Below, in pieces: positions 45,383 to 55,583 of a stretch of 64,000 nt of DNA. The notes under the pieces were generated by a model, which worked only from the letters and a program-made list of their open reading frames with translations, searched no databases and was not told the DNA's origin. Origin of the DNA: Cupriavidus sp. YR651 (GTDB taxonomy: Bacteria; Pseudomonadota; Gammaproteobacteria; Burkholderiales; Burkholderiaceae); assembly GCF_900101625.1 (NCBI RefSeq), contig NZ_FMYZ01000002.1:620001-684000 (forward strand), written 5' to 3'. Made by a program: the position numbers and the translations under genes. The stretch's first letter is position 1; every line of letters starts with the position of its first letter.

Positions 45383-45741
45383 TGGTGGAGCCGGCGGGAA
45401 TCGAACCCGCGTCCGCAAGCCCTCCACAGAGAGTTCTACATACTTAGTTCTGTCATTTGATTTAACCGCCGCATCGCGGACGAACACGCTCTACGACGGC
45501 GAGTCACTAAATTTTCGTCTCCGGACCCGTGACACTCCCGGAGCTTATCTGACGTAAATGACCTCGCGTAGTCTTGCGACCCTAGCCCGTCAGCGAGCCA
45601 GTGCGAGGACGGCCGCAATTAAGCGGCCAGTGCGTAACGTTCGTCGTTAGCAGTTATTGCATTCCCATTGATTAACGAGGTGACGGGTCCTCGGTATGCC
45701 CTCCACTGCTTCGCAACCCACGTCGAAACCAGGTCGGCCCC
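45383..45741 (-). ncRNA. ssrA: tmRNA
   Basis: This 359-nt RNA rescues stalled ribosomes and tags their products for proteolysis. The 5' end GGGGCC pairs with the 3' GGCTCC-ACCA, and the T-arm GCGGGTTCGATTCCCGC is present. The tag frame at 45619-45651 reads ANDERYALAA then TAA, a typical beta-proteobacterial tag. One-piece architecture is clear. It is followed by the bidirectional terminator. Confidence 0.95.
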
Positions 45742-45757
45742 AGTGTGAAGAAAACGG

Positions 45758-45763
45758 ATTGTA
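45758..45763 (-). promoter_or_regulatory. Probable -10 element of ssrA
   Basis: On the minus strand TACAAT lies 17 bases before the mature tmRNA 5' end, leaving room for a short leader removed by RNase P. No good -35 is visible. Confidence 0.4.
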
Positions 45764-45805
45764 CCCGGTTTCGACGCGTGCCGGGCGCGTGGGTTCCCGT
45801 CGCGA

Positions 45806-46462
45806 TCAGGCGATGAGGGGAATCAGTTCGGCAGGGTGCCGGATGAGATAGTCGGCACCCCAGTTCTCGGGTCGTTCGCCGTCGCCGCAGTAGCCGTACG
45901 CCGCCGTCACCGTGGCCATGCCTGCGGCCTTGCCGGCCTGGATGTCGCGCAGGTCGTCGCCCACATACAGGCAGCGCTCTGGCGCGACACCGCTGACCTC
46001 GGCGGCGTGCAGCAACGGAGCAGGGTGCGGCTTGGCATGGGGGGTGGTGTCGCCGCTGACCACCGCTGATGCGCGCGGCGCCAGCCCGATGGCAGCCACC
46101 AGTGGCACCGTGAAGCGGGCGATCTTGTTGGTCACGATTCCCCAGCGAATACCCGCGGCTTCGAGTTTCGCCAGCACCTCGTCCATGCCGTCGAACAGGC
46201 GCGTATGTACGGCGATATCCGCTTCGTAGTAATTGAGGAACGTATCACGCAGCGCGGGGAATTCGGGATCTTCGGGGCACTTGCCGAACGCCGCGCCGAT
46301 CAGGCCGCGCGCGCCGTGCGATGCCACCGGGCGAAGCTTCTCATAGGCGACGGGTGGCAGGCCGTGCTCCACCACCAGCCGATTTGCGGCGGCGGCGAGG
46401 TCGGGGGCGGTATCGGCCAGCGTGCCGTCGAGATCGAAAAAGACTGCGTCGAAGGTACGCAT
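45806..46462 (-). CDS. gph: Phosphoglycolate phosphatase
   Basis: This 218-residue HAD hydrolase shows motif I FFDLDGTLADTAPD near residue 9, motif II in WGIVTNK near 105, the motif III Lys in KPHPAPLLHA and motif IV YVGDDLRDIQAGKAAGM. It removes 2-phosphoglycolate formed during DNA repair or oxygenase activity. It lies five bases after ubiG, a conserved pairing. Confidence 0.92.
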   Translation of the reverse strand: MRTFDAVFFDLDGTLADTAPDLAAAANRLVVEHGLPPVAYEKLRPVASHGARGLIGAAFGKCPEDPEFPALRDTFLNYYEADIAVHTRLFDGMDEVLAKLEAAGIRWGIVTNKIARFTVPLVAAIGLAPRASAVVSGDTTPHAKPHPAPLLHAAEVSGVAPERCLYVGDDLRDIQAGKAAGMATVTAAYGYCGDGERPENWGADYLIRHPAELIPLIA

Positions 46463-46466
46463 GGGC

Positions 46467-47216
46467 TCAGGCCGTTTTCCGAAAGGCCATCATGTAGTTG
46501 ACGCCCGTATCGTTGGCAAGCGCGTACTCCTGCGACAGCGGGTTGTAGGTCATGCCACGCATCTCGATCAGGTCAAGCCCCGCATTGCGCGCAAAGCGAG
46601 CCAGTTCGGATGGCGTAATGAATTTCTCGTAGTCATGCGTACCGCGCGGCAGCATGTTCAGCACGTACTCCGCGCCGACGATGGCCAGGAGGTAGGCCTT
46701 CAGGTTGCGGTTGATCGTGGAAAAGAAGACGTAGCCGCCCGGGCGGACCAGCGTCGTGCAGGCGCGCACGATGGAGGCCGGATCGGGTACGTGTTCCAGC
46801 ATCTCCATGCAGGTCACGACATCAACACTGGCCGGCATGCGTGCCGCCAGGTCTTCGACGGCGATTTCCTCGTAGGTGACCGTGACGCCCGATTCCAGGC
46901 TGTGCAGGTCCGCTACCTTCAGCGCCTTGGTCGACAGGTCGATGCCTCGCACGGTTGCGCCTGCGTGCGCCATGCTTTCAGACAGGATGCCGCCGCCGCA
47001 ACCTACATCCACCACATGTTTGCCCGCAATACGCGCGATGCCGTCAATCCAGCCAAGCCGCAACGGGTTCAGGTCATGCAGCGGCTTGAACTCGCTGTTC
47101 GGGTCCCACCATCGGTGGGCCAGCTCGCTGAACTTGTCGATCTCCTTAGGGTCGGCATTGCGGCCGCCAGTAGTGGAGTCGATAGGGGGATGCAGGGTGG
47201 ACGATTGCGACATCAT
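46467..47216 (-). CDS. ubiG: Ubiquinone biosynthesis O-methyltransferase
   Basis: This 249-residue SAM-dependent enzyme performs both O-methylations of ubiquinone synthesis. The SAM site reads [20 protein letters not shown] near residue 67, followed by GIDLS. Family segments [19 protein letters not shown] and [12 protein letters not shown] are present. It shares an operon with gph. Confidence 0.94.
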   Translation of the reverse strand: MMSQSSTLHPPIDSTTGGRNADPKEIDKFSELAHRWWDPNSEFKPLHDLNPLRLGWIDGIARIAGKHVVDVGCGGGILSESMAHAGATVRGIDLSTKALKVADLHSLESGVTVTYEEIAVEDLAARMPASVDVVTCMEMLEHVPDPASIVRACTTLVRPGGYVFFSTINRNLKAYLLAIVGAEYVLNMLPRGTHDYEKFITPSELARFARNAGLDLIEMRGMTYNPLSQEYALANDTGVNYMMAFRKTA

Positions 47217-47325
47217 GAATTGGGTGTGCCGGCGACCTGTCGAGGGTGAGCAATCACCCCGTCAATATGCCGACAGCCGCGCCGACGGGCCGGCAGGTCT
47301 GAGAGAAGTCTGCGCCAACTTTACC

Positions 47326-47354
47326 AAAAAAAAAGCCCAGCTTGCGCTGGGCTT
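47326..47354 (-). terminator. Terminator of the OmpA-family gene
   Basis: AAGCCCAGC (47333-47341) pairs with GCTGGGCTT (47346-47354); on the minus strand a run of nine T residues follows the stem. Confidence 0.9.
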
Positions 47355-47378
47355 TCTTCATCGGAGAGGCTCTTCCGA

Positions 47379-48035
47379 TTAACGTGCGCTGCGGGTGCCG
47401 ACCACTTCGACTTCCACGCGGCGGTTCGGCTGCTGGCAGGAGATCTGAGCGGTGCGGTTGCCCTTGCACGACTTCGGATCCACCTTCAGCTGACGCTTGC
47501 CCTTGCCTTCGGTGTACACGCGGTTGGCTTCCACGCCCTTGCTTACCAGGTAAGCCTTGACGGATTCAGCACGGCGGATCGACAGGCGATCGTTGTACTT
47601 GTCCGAACCGAACGAGTCGGTGTGGCCAACGGCGATGATCACTTCGAGGGTGATGCCTTGCAGCTTCGAGACCAGATCGTCCAGCTTGGCCTTGCCTTCG
47701 GGCTTCAGAACAGCCTTGTCGAAGTCGAACAGGGTGTCAGCAGCGAAAGTGACCTTCTCGCTCGACACAACCGGCGGAGCAACCGGGGTCGGGGCCGGAG
47801 CCGGAGCAGCAGCCGGAGCCAGTGCGCCATCGCACAGGGCGTTAGCCGTTGCCGGGGTCCAGGAGCTGTCGCGCCAGCAGAGCTCGTTCGTGCCATTCTT
47901 CCACACGTACTCGCTCGTACCGTTGCCCCAGTTGTCGTTCACAGCCTTCTTTTCATAGGGGACGGACTGGGCTTGAGCGGATGCAGCCATTACTGCGGTA
48001 GCTGCAACGAGCGCGAGCTTGGCAAATTTTTTCAT
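47379..48035 (-). CDS. OmpA-family outer-membrane protein
   Basis: This 218-residue protein has a signal peptide (1-22, ending SAQA), a short domain, an Ala/Pro-rich linker (about 73-90) and a C-terminal OmpA peptidoglycan-binding domain with TLFDFDKAVLKPEGKAKLDD and HTDSFGSDKYNDRLSIRRAE. It is too short for an eight-stranded barrel plus the periplasmic domain, so it is probably a periplasmic or anchored linker between envelope and cell wall. A long, AT-rich leader region and strong terminator suggest high expression. Confidence 0.9.
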   Translation of the reverse strand: MKKFAKLALVAATAVMAASAQAQSVPYEKKAVNDNWGNGTSEYVWKNGTNELCWRDSSWTPATANALCDGALAPAAAPAPAPTPVAPPVVSSEKVTFAADTLFDFDKAVLKPEGKAKLDDLVSKLQGITLEVIIAVGHTDSFGSDKYNDRLSIRRAESVKAYLVSKGVEANRVYTEGKGKRQLKVDPKSCKGNRTAQISCQQPNRRVEVEVVGTRSAR

Positions 48036-48481
48036 ATTTCTCCTCTCAGGATGAGATCACCGCAGGGTTACTGCGAGCAAATGGACGAAAACAAGTCATA
48101 CATTCTTCGGAGTATAACATTCTCGATGTGGTTGATGCTCCACTTCGAACAATGTCTGGCTCTTCGCTGGGGAATTGTGCCACAAGGCTCGTTTCCTAAG
48201 AAGTAAATATATTCGATTCAACCTCTGGCTTTTAGGCCTGTGGTGTTTGTGCAACATCGACCTTGCATCGCCCGCAAAGCCTTGTCCCGTATGGGTTGTG
48301 GGCGGCAGGGGGTGGCTGGTGGACGTCGGTGCCGGGGGCGTTCGGGAGGGGCCGGGGAGGGGGCGGGAAGGGGGTGCCGCGCATGATAGAATGGCACGTT
48401 ACCCATGTCCGGGAGGTGTCTGTCTTGCGCTCCGGATTTCGGGTCTCATTCGCTTAAACCCGCCGCATAAACCACGCCGCA
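48036..48481. other. Divergent intergenic region between the OmpA-family gene and gyrA
   Basis: These 446 bases hold both promoters. The half near the OmpA gene is AT-rich. The half near gyrA contains a G-rich block (48334-48374) and a -10-like TAGAAT at 48387-48392. Confidence 0.6.
48334..48374 (+). promoter_or_regulatory. G-rich, quadruplex-capable block in the gyrA promoter
   Basis: Seven runs of three to five G residues lie within 41 bases on the coding strand, with loops of one to five bases. A TAGAAT -10-like element starts 13 bases after it, so the block covers the -35 position. Confidence 0.55.
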
Positions 48482-51169
48482 ATGGATCAATTCGCCAAAG
48501 AAACCCTTCCGGTCTCCCTGGAAGAGGAAATGCGCCGCTCATACCTCGATTACGCCATGAGCGTTATCGTGGGGCGCGCGCTTCCCGACGTCCGGGACGG
48601 CCTGAAACCGGTACACCGGCGCGTGCTCTATGCGATGCATGAGCTCAATAACGACTGGAACCGGCCTTACAAGAAATCGGCCCGTATCGTCGGTGACGTG
48701 ATTGGTAAGTATCACCCGCACGGTGACACCGCTGTCTACGACACCATCGTCCGGATGGCGCAGAACTTTTCGCTGCGCTACATGCTGGTGGACGGCCAGG
48801 GTAACTTCGGTTCGGTGGACGGCGATAACGCGGCGGCGATGCGTTATACCGAAATCCGCCTTTCGAAGATTGCCCATGAAATGCTTCACGATATCGACAA
48901 GGAAACGGTCGATTTCGAAGCCAACTATGACGGTTCGGAGAAAGAGCCCGGTATTTTGCCGGCCCGTATTCCGAATTTGCTGATCAATGGTTCGTCGGGT
49001 ATTGCGGTCGGTATGGCGACCAATATCCCGCCGCATAACCTGAATGAAGTCGTCGATGCCTGTCTGCATCTGCTGCGCAATCCGGAAGCCACTGTCGACG
49101 AACTGATCGAGCTGGTGCCGGCGCCCGATTTTCCGACCGCCGGCATTATCTATGGCATTCAGGGCGTCCGAGAGGGATACCGCACCGGCCGCGGCCGCGT
49201 GGTCATGCGCGCCCGGACGCACTTCGAGGATATCGATCGCGGGCAGCGCCAGGCGATCATCGTCGACGAGCTGCCGTACCAGGTGAACAAGCGGACGCTG
49301 CTTGAGCGTATCGCCGAGCTGGTGACCGAGAAGAAGGTCGAGGGCATTTCCGATATTCGCGACGAATCTGACAAGTCAGGTATGCGCGTGGTGATCGAAC
49401 TCAAGCGCAACGAAGTGCCCGAGGTTGTCCTGAACAACCTCTATAAGAACACCCAGCTGCAGGACACCTTCGGCATGAACATGGTGGCGCTGGTCGATGG
49501 GCAGCCACGCCTGCTGAACCTGCGCCAGATGCTGGACGCGTTCCTGTCGCACCGCCGCGAGGTGGTGACCCGCCGCACCGTGTTCGAGCTGCGCAAGGCG
49601 CGCGAGCGCGGCCATGTGCTGGAAGGGCTGGCTGTTGCGCTGGCCAATATCGACGAGTTCATCGCCATCATCAAGGCCGCGCCGACCCCGCCGATCGCCA
49701 AGCAGGAACTGATGGCGAAGTCGTGGGATTCGGGCCTCGTGCGCGAGATGCTCGCACGTGCCGAAAGCGACACGCCGGGCGGCCGCGCCTCGTATCGTCC
49801 GGACGGCCTGCCGGCCCTGTTCGGCATGCAGCCGGATGGTCTGTATCGTCTGTCCGATGGCCAGGCGCAGGAAATCCTGCAAATGCGTCTGCAACGCCTC
49901 ACCGGGCTGGAGCAGGACAAGATCGTTCAGGAGTACCGCGAAGTCATGGCGGTGATCGCCGACCTGCTGGACATCCTGGCGCGTCCCGAGCGGATCACGA
50001 CCATCATCACCGACGAGCTGGGTGCCATTCGTGCCGAGTTCGGCGACGAGCGCCGTTCGCAGATCGAGCTGAACGCGACCGAACTGGACACCGAGGACCT
50101 GATCACGCCGCAGGACATGGTCGTCACGCTGTCGCACAGCGGCTATATGAAGAGCCAGCCGATTTCCGAGTATCGCGCTCAGAAGCGCGGAGGCCGTGGC
50201 AAGCAGGCGGCCGCGACGAAGGAAGACGACTGGATCGACACGTTGTTCGTCGCCAATACCCACGACTACATCCTGTGCTTCTCGAACCGTGGCCGGTTGT
50301 ACTGGCTGAAGGTCTATGAAGTACCGCAGGGTTCGCGCAACTCGCGTGGCCGCCCCATCGTGAACATGTTCCCGCTGGCGGATGGCGAGAAGATCAACGT
50401 GATCCTGCCCGTGCGCCAGTTCGACGCCGAGCACTTCATCTTCATGTCCACGGCCCGTGGCACCGTGAAGAAGACCGCCCTGACCGAGTTCTCGAACCCG
50501 CGCAAGGCCGGCATCATCGCCGTGGACCTGGATGAGGGCGATTTCCTGATCGGCGCCGCAGTGACGGATGGCCAGCATGACGTCATGCTGTTCTCCGACG
50601 CCGGCAAGGCGGTGCGCTTTGACGAAAACGATGTGCGCCCGATGGGTCGTCAGGCGCGCGGCGTTCGCGGTATGAACCTCGATGAAGGCCAGGCCGTGAT
50701 CGCAATGCTGGTGGCCCCGGCGGAAACCGAGGCGACTGACGCTGCGGAAGAGGGTGCTGCCGCGACTGTGGGCAGCGTGCTGACTGCTACGGAAAACGGC
50801 TACGGCAAGCGTACGCCGATTTCCGAATACACTCGACACGGTCGCGGGACCAAAGGCATGATTGCGATCCAGACGAGCGAGCGCAATGGCCGCGTGGTTG
50901 CGGCGGCGCTGGTTTCGCCCGAAGACGAAATCATGCTGATTACGACCGGTGGCGTGCTGATCCGCACCCGGGTGGCTGAAATCCGCGAGATGGGGCGCGC
51001 CACGCAAGGGGTCACGCTGATCAACGTCGATGAGGGTACCAAGCTGTCGGGCCTCCAGCGCATTGTCGAGAGCGATGCCGACAACGGCGCTTCGGAAGAG
51101 GCTGAAGAGGCAGACGACGCCACGGGCGCCACCGATGCCGGTGCCGCCGACGCGGGTGCCAATTCGTAA
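48482..51169 (+). CDS. gyrA: DNA gyrase subunit A
   Basis: This 895-residue subunit breaks and rejoins DNA during supercoiling. The N-terminus is [20 protein letters not shown], the quinolone-determining region includes [20 protein letters not shown] near residue 80, with the wild-type-like Ser replaced by Thr at the first position (HGDTAVYD), and the active Tyr lies in [15 protein letters not shown] near 122. Six C-terminal beta-pinwheel repeats follow, including the GyrA box QRRGGKG-like [10 protein letters not shown]. An acidic, Ala-rich tail ends the protein. Confidence 0.97.
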   Translation: MDQFAKETLPVSLEEEMRRSYLDYAMSVIVGRALPDVRDGLKPVHRRVLYAMHELNNDWNRPYKKSARIVGDVIGKYHPHGDTAVYDTIVRMAQNFSLRYMLVDGQGNFGSVDGDNAAAMRYTEIRLSKIAHEMLHDIDKETVDFEANYDGSEKEPGILPARIPNLLINGSSGIAVGMATNIPPHNLNEVVDACLHLLRNPEATVDELIELVPAPDFPTAGIIYGIQGVREGYRTGRGRVVMRARTHFEDIDRGQRQAIIVDELPYQVNKRTLLERIAELVTEKKVEGISDIRDESDKSGMRVVIELKRNEVPEVVLNNLYKNTQLQDTFGMNMVALVDGQPRLLNLRQMLDAFLSHRREVVTRRTVFELRKARERGHVLEGLAVALANIDEFIAIIKAAPTPPIAKQELMAKSWDSGLVREMLARAESDTPGGRASYRPDGLPALFGMQPDGLYRLSDGQAQEILQMRLQRLTGLEQDKIVQEYREVMAVIADLLDILARPERITTIITDELGAIRAEFGDERRSQIELNATELDTEDLITPQDMVVTLSHSGYMKSQPISEYRAQKRGGRGKQAAATKEDDWIDTLFVANTHDYILCFSNRGRLYWLKVYEVPQGSRNSRGRPIVNMFPLADGEKINVILPVRQFDAEHFIFMSTARGTVKKTALTEFSNPRKAGIIAVDLDEGDFLIGAAVTDGQHDVMLFSDAGKAVRFDENDVRPMGRQARGVRGMNLDEGQAVIAMLVAPAETEATDAAEEGAAATVGSVLTATENGYGKRTPISEYTRHGRGTKGMIAIQTSERNGRVVAAALVSPEDEIMLITTGGVLIRTRVAEIREMGRATQGVTLINVDEGTKLSGLQRIVESDADNGASEEAEEADDATGATDAGAADAGANS

Positions 51170-51251
51170 GTTGTTGCAACAACAGGACGGCGGCCGGAAC
51201 TCGCCAGACGGCCGTCCGGACTAATCCGGACATATTTTCCAGGGAGTCATA

Positions 51252-51821
51252 ATGCTGAAAACCTATCGACGTATCGCTGTTCTGGCTGCTTTTGTCCCGA
51301 CGTTCATGATGGCGCAAGGCGTGCATGCGCAGGACAACGACAAGGACAAGACCGCTGCCATCAAGGAACTGCTTTCCGTCATGCAGGCAGATCAAGCCGT
51401 GAAGGGCCAGGCCGATAACTGGCAAGCAGGCGCCAAGCAGGAAGCACCGCTGGTCCTGGAGCAGGTCCTGGTGGAAAACAAGACGCTGAACGACAAGCAG
51501 AAGCAGGCCGCTGTCGACAAGCTCAAGAAGAACGGTGCCGTGCAGCGCATGGTCGACGGCGCCGGCACGCAGTTCTCGACCGACGGCTTCAAGCAGGACG
51601 CTCTCAAGGCCCACTACGATGCGTTCGGCAAGTACTACTCGACGCAGGAAATCAAGGATCTCACCACGTTCCTGAAGTCGCCGACCGGCCAGAAGTTCAT
51701 GGCCAACCAGGGCAAGGCGACGCAGGAAATCTGGGGTTCGATGATGCAGAAGTACGGCCCGCAAGTGGGCAAGTCGATGCGTGACGCGGCTGAGAAGGAA
51801 GTGGCCGCCGCCGCCAAGTAA
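51252..51821 (+). CDS. DUF2059 periplasmic protein
   Basis: This 189-residue protein has a signal peptide (1-26, ending GVHA) and a helical mature part with the DUF2059 segment HYDAFGKYYSTQEIKDLTTF followed by LKSPTGQKF. Function is unknown. It lies between gyrA and serC, with an AGGGAG site and its own terminator. Confidence 0.88.
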   Translation: MLKTYRRIAVLAAFVPTFMMAQGVHAQDNDKDKTAAIKELLSVMQADQAVKGQADNWQAGAKQEAPLVLEQVLVENKTLNDKQKQAAVDKLKKNGAVQRMVDGAGTQFSTDGFKQDALKAHYDAFGKYYSTQEIKDLTTFLKSPTGQKFMANQGKATQEIWGSMMQKYGPQVGKSMRDAAEKEVAAAAK

Positions 51822-51913
51822 GTGATCGACGGCTGGCCTCGCAGGGTATTCCACCCGGTGGGGCCGCACCACCGCCGCCCCCGAGGTGTCCAAGGGGCGC
51901 GGGTTTGAGGGAT

Positions 51914-51947
51914 AATGGCTGCCTGGTTCAAACCGGCAGCCATTTTT
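51914..51947 (+). terminator. Terminator of the DUF2059 gene
   Basis: AATGGCTGCC (51914-51923) pairs with GGCAGCCATT (51935-51944), stacked on an inner GGTT/AACC stem, with a short T run. It lies just before serC and may act as an attenuator for it. Confidence 0.8.
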
Positions 51948-51960
51948 CCATCTCCCCTCC

Positions 51961-53124
51961 ATGAACGATCCCCAGAATCCCGCCCTCGCTGGCCTGCAAC
52001 GTACCCTGGCCGAGCGTGTGTTCAATTTCTCGCCGGGCCCGGCCGCGCTGCCGACCGAAGTCCTCCAGCAGGCCGCCGAGGAAATGCTGTCATGGCGGGG
52101 CACCGGTGTCTCGGTGATGGAAATGAGCCACCGCAGCCGCGAGTTCGAGGGTATCCACAACGAGGCCCTTGCCGACCTGCGCGAGCTGCTGCAGGTTCCG
52201 AAGAATTTCCGCATCCTGTTCCTGCAGGGCGGCGCTATTGGCGAAAACGGCATCGTGCCGCTGAACCTGGCCAATCGCGTTCACGCGGACAAGCCGAAGA
52301 CCGATTTCGTCGTGACGGGTACCTGGTCGGTCAAGACCGAGCAGGAAGCGCGCCGCTACGGCGAGGTCAATATCGCGGCCTCCAGCAAGGATCAGAAGTT
52401 CGTCAAGATTCCCGACGCAGGTAGCTGGAAGCTGTCCAACGATGCCGCATACGTGCACCTGTGCACCAACGAGACGATTGTCGGCGTGGAGTTCCACGAG
52501 ATCCCCGACATCGGCCAGACCGGCACGCACGACAAGGGGCGTATCGTCGTGGCCGATGCGTCGAGCCACATCCTGTCGCGCCCGATCGACTGGTCGCGTG
52601 TACAGGTGGTCTACGGCGGCGCGCAGAAGAACATCGGCCCGGCCGGCGTGACGATCGTGATCGTGCGCGAGGACCTGATCGGCTTCGCGCATCCGCTGTG
52701 CCCCACGGCGTTCAACTGGCGCCTGGTGGACGAGCACGATTCGATGTACAACACGCCGCCCACCTACGCGATCTACATCGCGGGGCTCGTGTTCAAATGG
52801 CTCAAGGCCCGGGGCGGCGTGGACGCGATCGAGCAGCGCAATATCGCCAAGGCGCGCGCGCTCTACGACTTCCTGGACCAGAGCGACTTTTATCGTAACG
52901 AAATCGACCCCAGCTGCCGCTCGCGGATGAACGTACCGTTCTTCCTGGGCGATGAATCGCGCAACGAAGCATTCCTGACCCAGGCGCGCGCGAACGGCCT
53001 GGTACAGCTCAAGGGCCACAAGTCCGTGGGCGGCATGCGCGCCAGCATCTACAACGCGATGCCACTGGAAGGTGTTTCCGCGCTGATCGACTTCATGCGC
53101 GAGTTCGAGCGCACCGCCGCCTGA
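51961..53124 (+). CDS. serC: Phosphoserine aminotransferase
   Basis: This 387-residue PLP enzyme makes phosphoserine, and 4-phosphohydroxythreonine for pyridoxine. The N-terminus [20 protein letters not shown] is family-typical, and the PLP lysine lies in [19 protein letters not shown] near residue 222. It is the first gene of the serC-pheA-hisC-tyrA-aroA-cmk-rpsA supraoperon, an order known in many beta- and gamma-proteobacteria. Confidence 0.96.
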   Translation: MNDPQNPALAGLQRTLAERVFNFSPGPAALPTEVLQQAAEEMLSWRGTGVSVMEMSHRSREFEGIHNEALADLRELLQVPKNFRILFLQGGAIGENGIVPLNLANRVHADKPKTDFVVTGTWSVKTEQEARRYGEVNIAASSKDQKFVKIPDAGSWKLSNDAAYVHLCTNETIVGVEFHEIPDIGQTGTHDKGRIVVADASSHILSRPIDWSRVQVVYGGAQKNIGPAGVTIVIVREDLIGFAHPLCPTAFNWRLVDEHDSMYNTPPTYAIYIAGLVFKWLKARGGVDAIEQRNIAKARALYDFLDQSDFYRNEIDPSCRSRMNVPFFLGDESRNEAFLTQARANGLVQLKGHKSVGGMRASIYNAMPLEGVSALIDFMREFERTAA

Positions 53125-53220
53125 CGACGGCTTCCGGCCGCGCCGGCGCGCATGAGTCGTGCCGCGCGGCATCGCCCCGATTTTCCCCAGGCCGCCCGTT
53201 GCGGCCGACCAGGCCTTGAT

Positions 53221-54372
53221 ATGACCCACCAAGACAAGCCTCGCGCAGACGCGGATGCACAATCGAATGGCAACGCCGGGCCGAGCCCCCAGGAGCAGGC
53301 GCTGTCCGCCGACCTGGCGCCGCTGCGCGACCAGATCGATACCGTGGACCGTGAACTGCTGGCCCTGCTAAACCGTCGCGCCCAGCTTGCGCTGGACGTT
53401 GGCGAGGTCAAGAAGAAATATGGCGCGCCTGTGTTCCGTCCCGAGCGCGAACTGCAGGTCATCCGCAAGGTGCAGGCCGCGAATCCGGGCCCGCTGCTCG
53501 GCGAGAGCGTGGCGTCGATCTGGCGCGAGGTCATGTCGGCTTGTCGTGGACTGGAGAAGCCGCTGGAAATCGCATTCCTGGGCCCGGCCGGCACGTTCTC
53601 GGAACAGGCGCTGTATGCGCACTTTGGCCACGAGGTCACTGGCGTGCCGTGCCCGAGCATCGACGAAGTGTTCCGTGCCGTGGAGGCGGGCACCGTCGAA
53701 TACGGCGTGGTGCCGGTCGAGAACTCCACCGAAGGCGCGGTATCGCGCACGCTGGACCTGTTCCTGCAAACGTCGCTCAAGATCAGTGGCGAGATTGCGC
53801 TGAAGGTGCATCACAACCTCATGGCGTCCACGCCGGACATGAATGGCGTGACCGTCGTGCGCGCGCATGCGCAGGCGCTGGCGCAGTGCCAGCACTGGCT
53901 GACGGCCAACTATCCGCATCTGGAGCGCCAGGCGGTGTCCAGCAATGCCGAGGCCGCGCGCATGGCGAGCGAGGATCCCACCGTGGCGGCGATCGCTGGC
54001 GAGTCCGCGGCCAATCGCTATCACCTGCACGTGGTGCGGACCCACATCCAGGACGATCCGCACAATCGCACGCGCTTTGCCGTGATTGGCCGCTACGAGA
54101 CGGAGCCGTCAGGCAGCGACCAGACGTCGCTGATCCTGTCGGTGCCGAACAAGGCCGGCGCGGTGTATCAGCTGCTGGCGCCGCTGGCCGAGAACGGCGT
54201 GTCGATGTGCCGATTCGAATCGCGCCCCGCGCGCAGTGGCGCGTGGGAGTACTACTTCTATGTGGACGTGGAAGGCCACCAGCACGAGCCCGCCGTTGCG
54301 CGGGCGCTGCAGGCGCTGCACCGCAATGCCGCGTACCTGAAGGTGCTCGGTTCGTATCCGTCCAGCAAATAA
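53221..54372 (+). CDS. pheA: Bifunctional chorismate mutase / prephenate dehydratase
   Basis: This 383-residue enzyme makes phenylpyruvate for phenylalanine. An AroQ chorismate mutase domain (about 30-105, LRDQIDTVDRELLALLNRRA) is followed by the dehydratase (about 110-285, with NSTEGAVSRTLDLF and the TRFAVIG motif) and a C-terminal ACT domain (about 295-380) with ESRP for feedback binding. A start at 53152 would add 23 residues; I prefer 53221. Confidence 0.95.
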   Translation: MTHQDKPRADADAQSNGNAGPSPQEQALSADLAPLRDQIDTVDRELLALLNRRAQLALDVGEVKKKYGAPVFRPERELQVIRKVQAANPGPLLGESVASIWREVMSACRGLEKPLEIAFLGPAGTFSEQALYAHFGHEVTGVPCPSIDEVFRAVEAGTVEYGVVPVENSTEGAVSRTLDLFLQTSLKISGEIALKVHHNLMASTPDMNGVTVVRAHAQALAQCQHWLTANYPHLERQAVSSNAEAARMASEDPTVAAIAGESAANRYHLHVVRTHIQDDPHNRTRFAVIGRYETEPSGSDQTSLILSVPNKAGAVYQLLAPLAENGVSMCRFESRPARSGAWEYYFYVDVEGHQHEPAVARALQALHRNAAYLKVLGSYPSSK

Positions 54373-54391
54373 CAAGGGAGCGAGGAGACTC

Positions 54392-55531
54392 ATGGCAGAG
54401 CAGCGCAGCGCCGATCCGGGCAATTTCGCCGACTATTTCGGCCCTTCCTATGTGCGAAAGATTTCTCCGTACATCGCAGGCAAGCCGATTTCGGAAGTGG
54501 CCCGCGAGTTCGGGCTCGACGAAGCGCGCATCGTCAAACTGGCATCGAACGAGAATCCGCTTGGCATGCCAGCGTCAGCGAAGTCCGCCATCGCGGCTGC
54601 CATGGACGACCTTGGTCGCTATCCGGACAGCAATGGTTTCGAGCTGAAGGCGAAACTGGCCGCGCGGTATGACGTACCGGCCGAATGGCTGACGCTGGGT
54701 AACGGCAGCAACGATATCCTCGAGCTGGCCGCCCACGCATTGGTGCGTCCGGGCGAGTCGATTGTCTACGCCGAGTTTTCGTTCGCGGTGTACGCGCTGG
54801 CCACGCAGGAAGTGGGCGCTCGCGCCATCGAAGTCAAGGCGCGCAACTACGGCCACGACCTCGATGCGATGGCCAAGGCGATCGCGCCGGATACGCGTCT
54901 GATCTTTATCGCCAATCCGAATAATCCCACCGGCACCTTCGTGTCGGCAGGCGAGATCGAAGCCTTCCTGGCCAGGGTGCCGCCGAATGTGGTGGTGGTG
55001 CTGGACGAGGCCTATAACGAATATCTCGACGCCGGCCAGCAATACGAGTCGGTGGCATGGGTGCGCAAGTATCCGAACCTGATGGTGTCGCGCACGTTCT
55101 CCAAGGCCTATGGTCTGGCCGGCTTGCGTGTGGGCTATGGCGTCGCGCAACCTGCGCTGACTGATCTGCTGAATCGCGTGCGCCAGCCGTTCAATGTCAA
55201 CACGCTGGCGCAAGCCGCAGCCGTGGCAGCGCTGGGCGATACGGATTTCCTGCGCCAGAGTGCGGAACTGAATCGTACGGGCAAGGCGCAGTTGGTGGAT
55301 GCGTTCGACCGCCTGAAACTGGAATACGTGAAGTCGTCCGGCAATTTCGTCATGGTCCGTGTGGGCGATGACGATGGCGCCGGCGCGCGCGTCAACCTTG
55401 CGCTGCTCCAGCAGGGCGTGATCGTCCGCCCGGTGGCCAACTACGGCCTGCCGCAATGGCTGCGGGTGACGATCGGCCTGCCGGAAGAGAATGCCGCGTT
55501 CATCGCGGCCCTCGAACAAGCGCTGAAGTGA
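54392..55531 (+). CDS. hisC: Histidinol-phosphate / aromatic aminotransferase
   Basis: This 379-residue class II aminotransferase shows KLASNENPLGMPASAKSAI, NPNNPTGTFVSAGEIEAF and the PLP lysine in SRTFSKAYGLAGLRVGYG near residue 240. Position between pheA and tyrA suggests its main role is transamination of aromatic 2-oxo acids rather than histidine synthesis. It starts 19 bases after pheA. Confidence 0.93.
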   Translation: MAEQRSADPGNFADYFGPSYVRKISPYIAGKPISEVAREFGLDEARIVKLASNENPLGMPASAKSAIAAAMDDLGRYPDSNGFELKAKLAARYDVPAEWLTLGNGSNDILELAAHALVRPGESIVYAEFSFAVYALATQEVGARAIEVKARNYGHDLDAMAKAIAPDTRLIFIANPNNPTGTFVSAGEIEAFLARVPPNVVVVLDEAYNEYLDAGQQYESVAWVRKYPNLMVSRTFSKAYGLAGLRVGYGVAQPALTDLLNRVRQPFNVNTLAQAAAVAALGDTDFLRQSAELNRTGKAQLVDAFDRLKLEYVKSSGNFVMVRVGDDDGAGARVNLALLQQGVIVRPVANYGLPQWLRVTIGLPEENAAFIAALEQALK

Positions 55532-55583
55532 ACTGAAATGATGGCTGATTTCCTGAATTTTCCCGCCCTGGTGGCCTGATACC

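Noticed and set aside
48482..51169. Fluoroquinolone-resistant gyrA allele from the Thr in the HGDTAVYD motif
   Set aside because: Thr at this position is natural in several beta-proteobacteria; without the species reference it cannot be called a resistance change.
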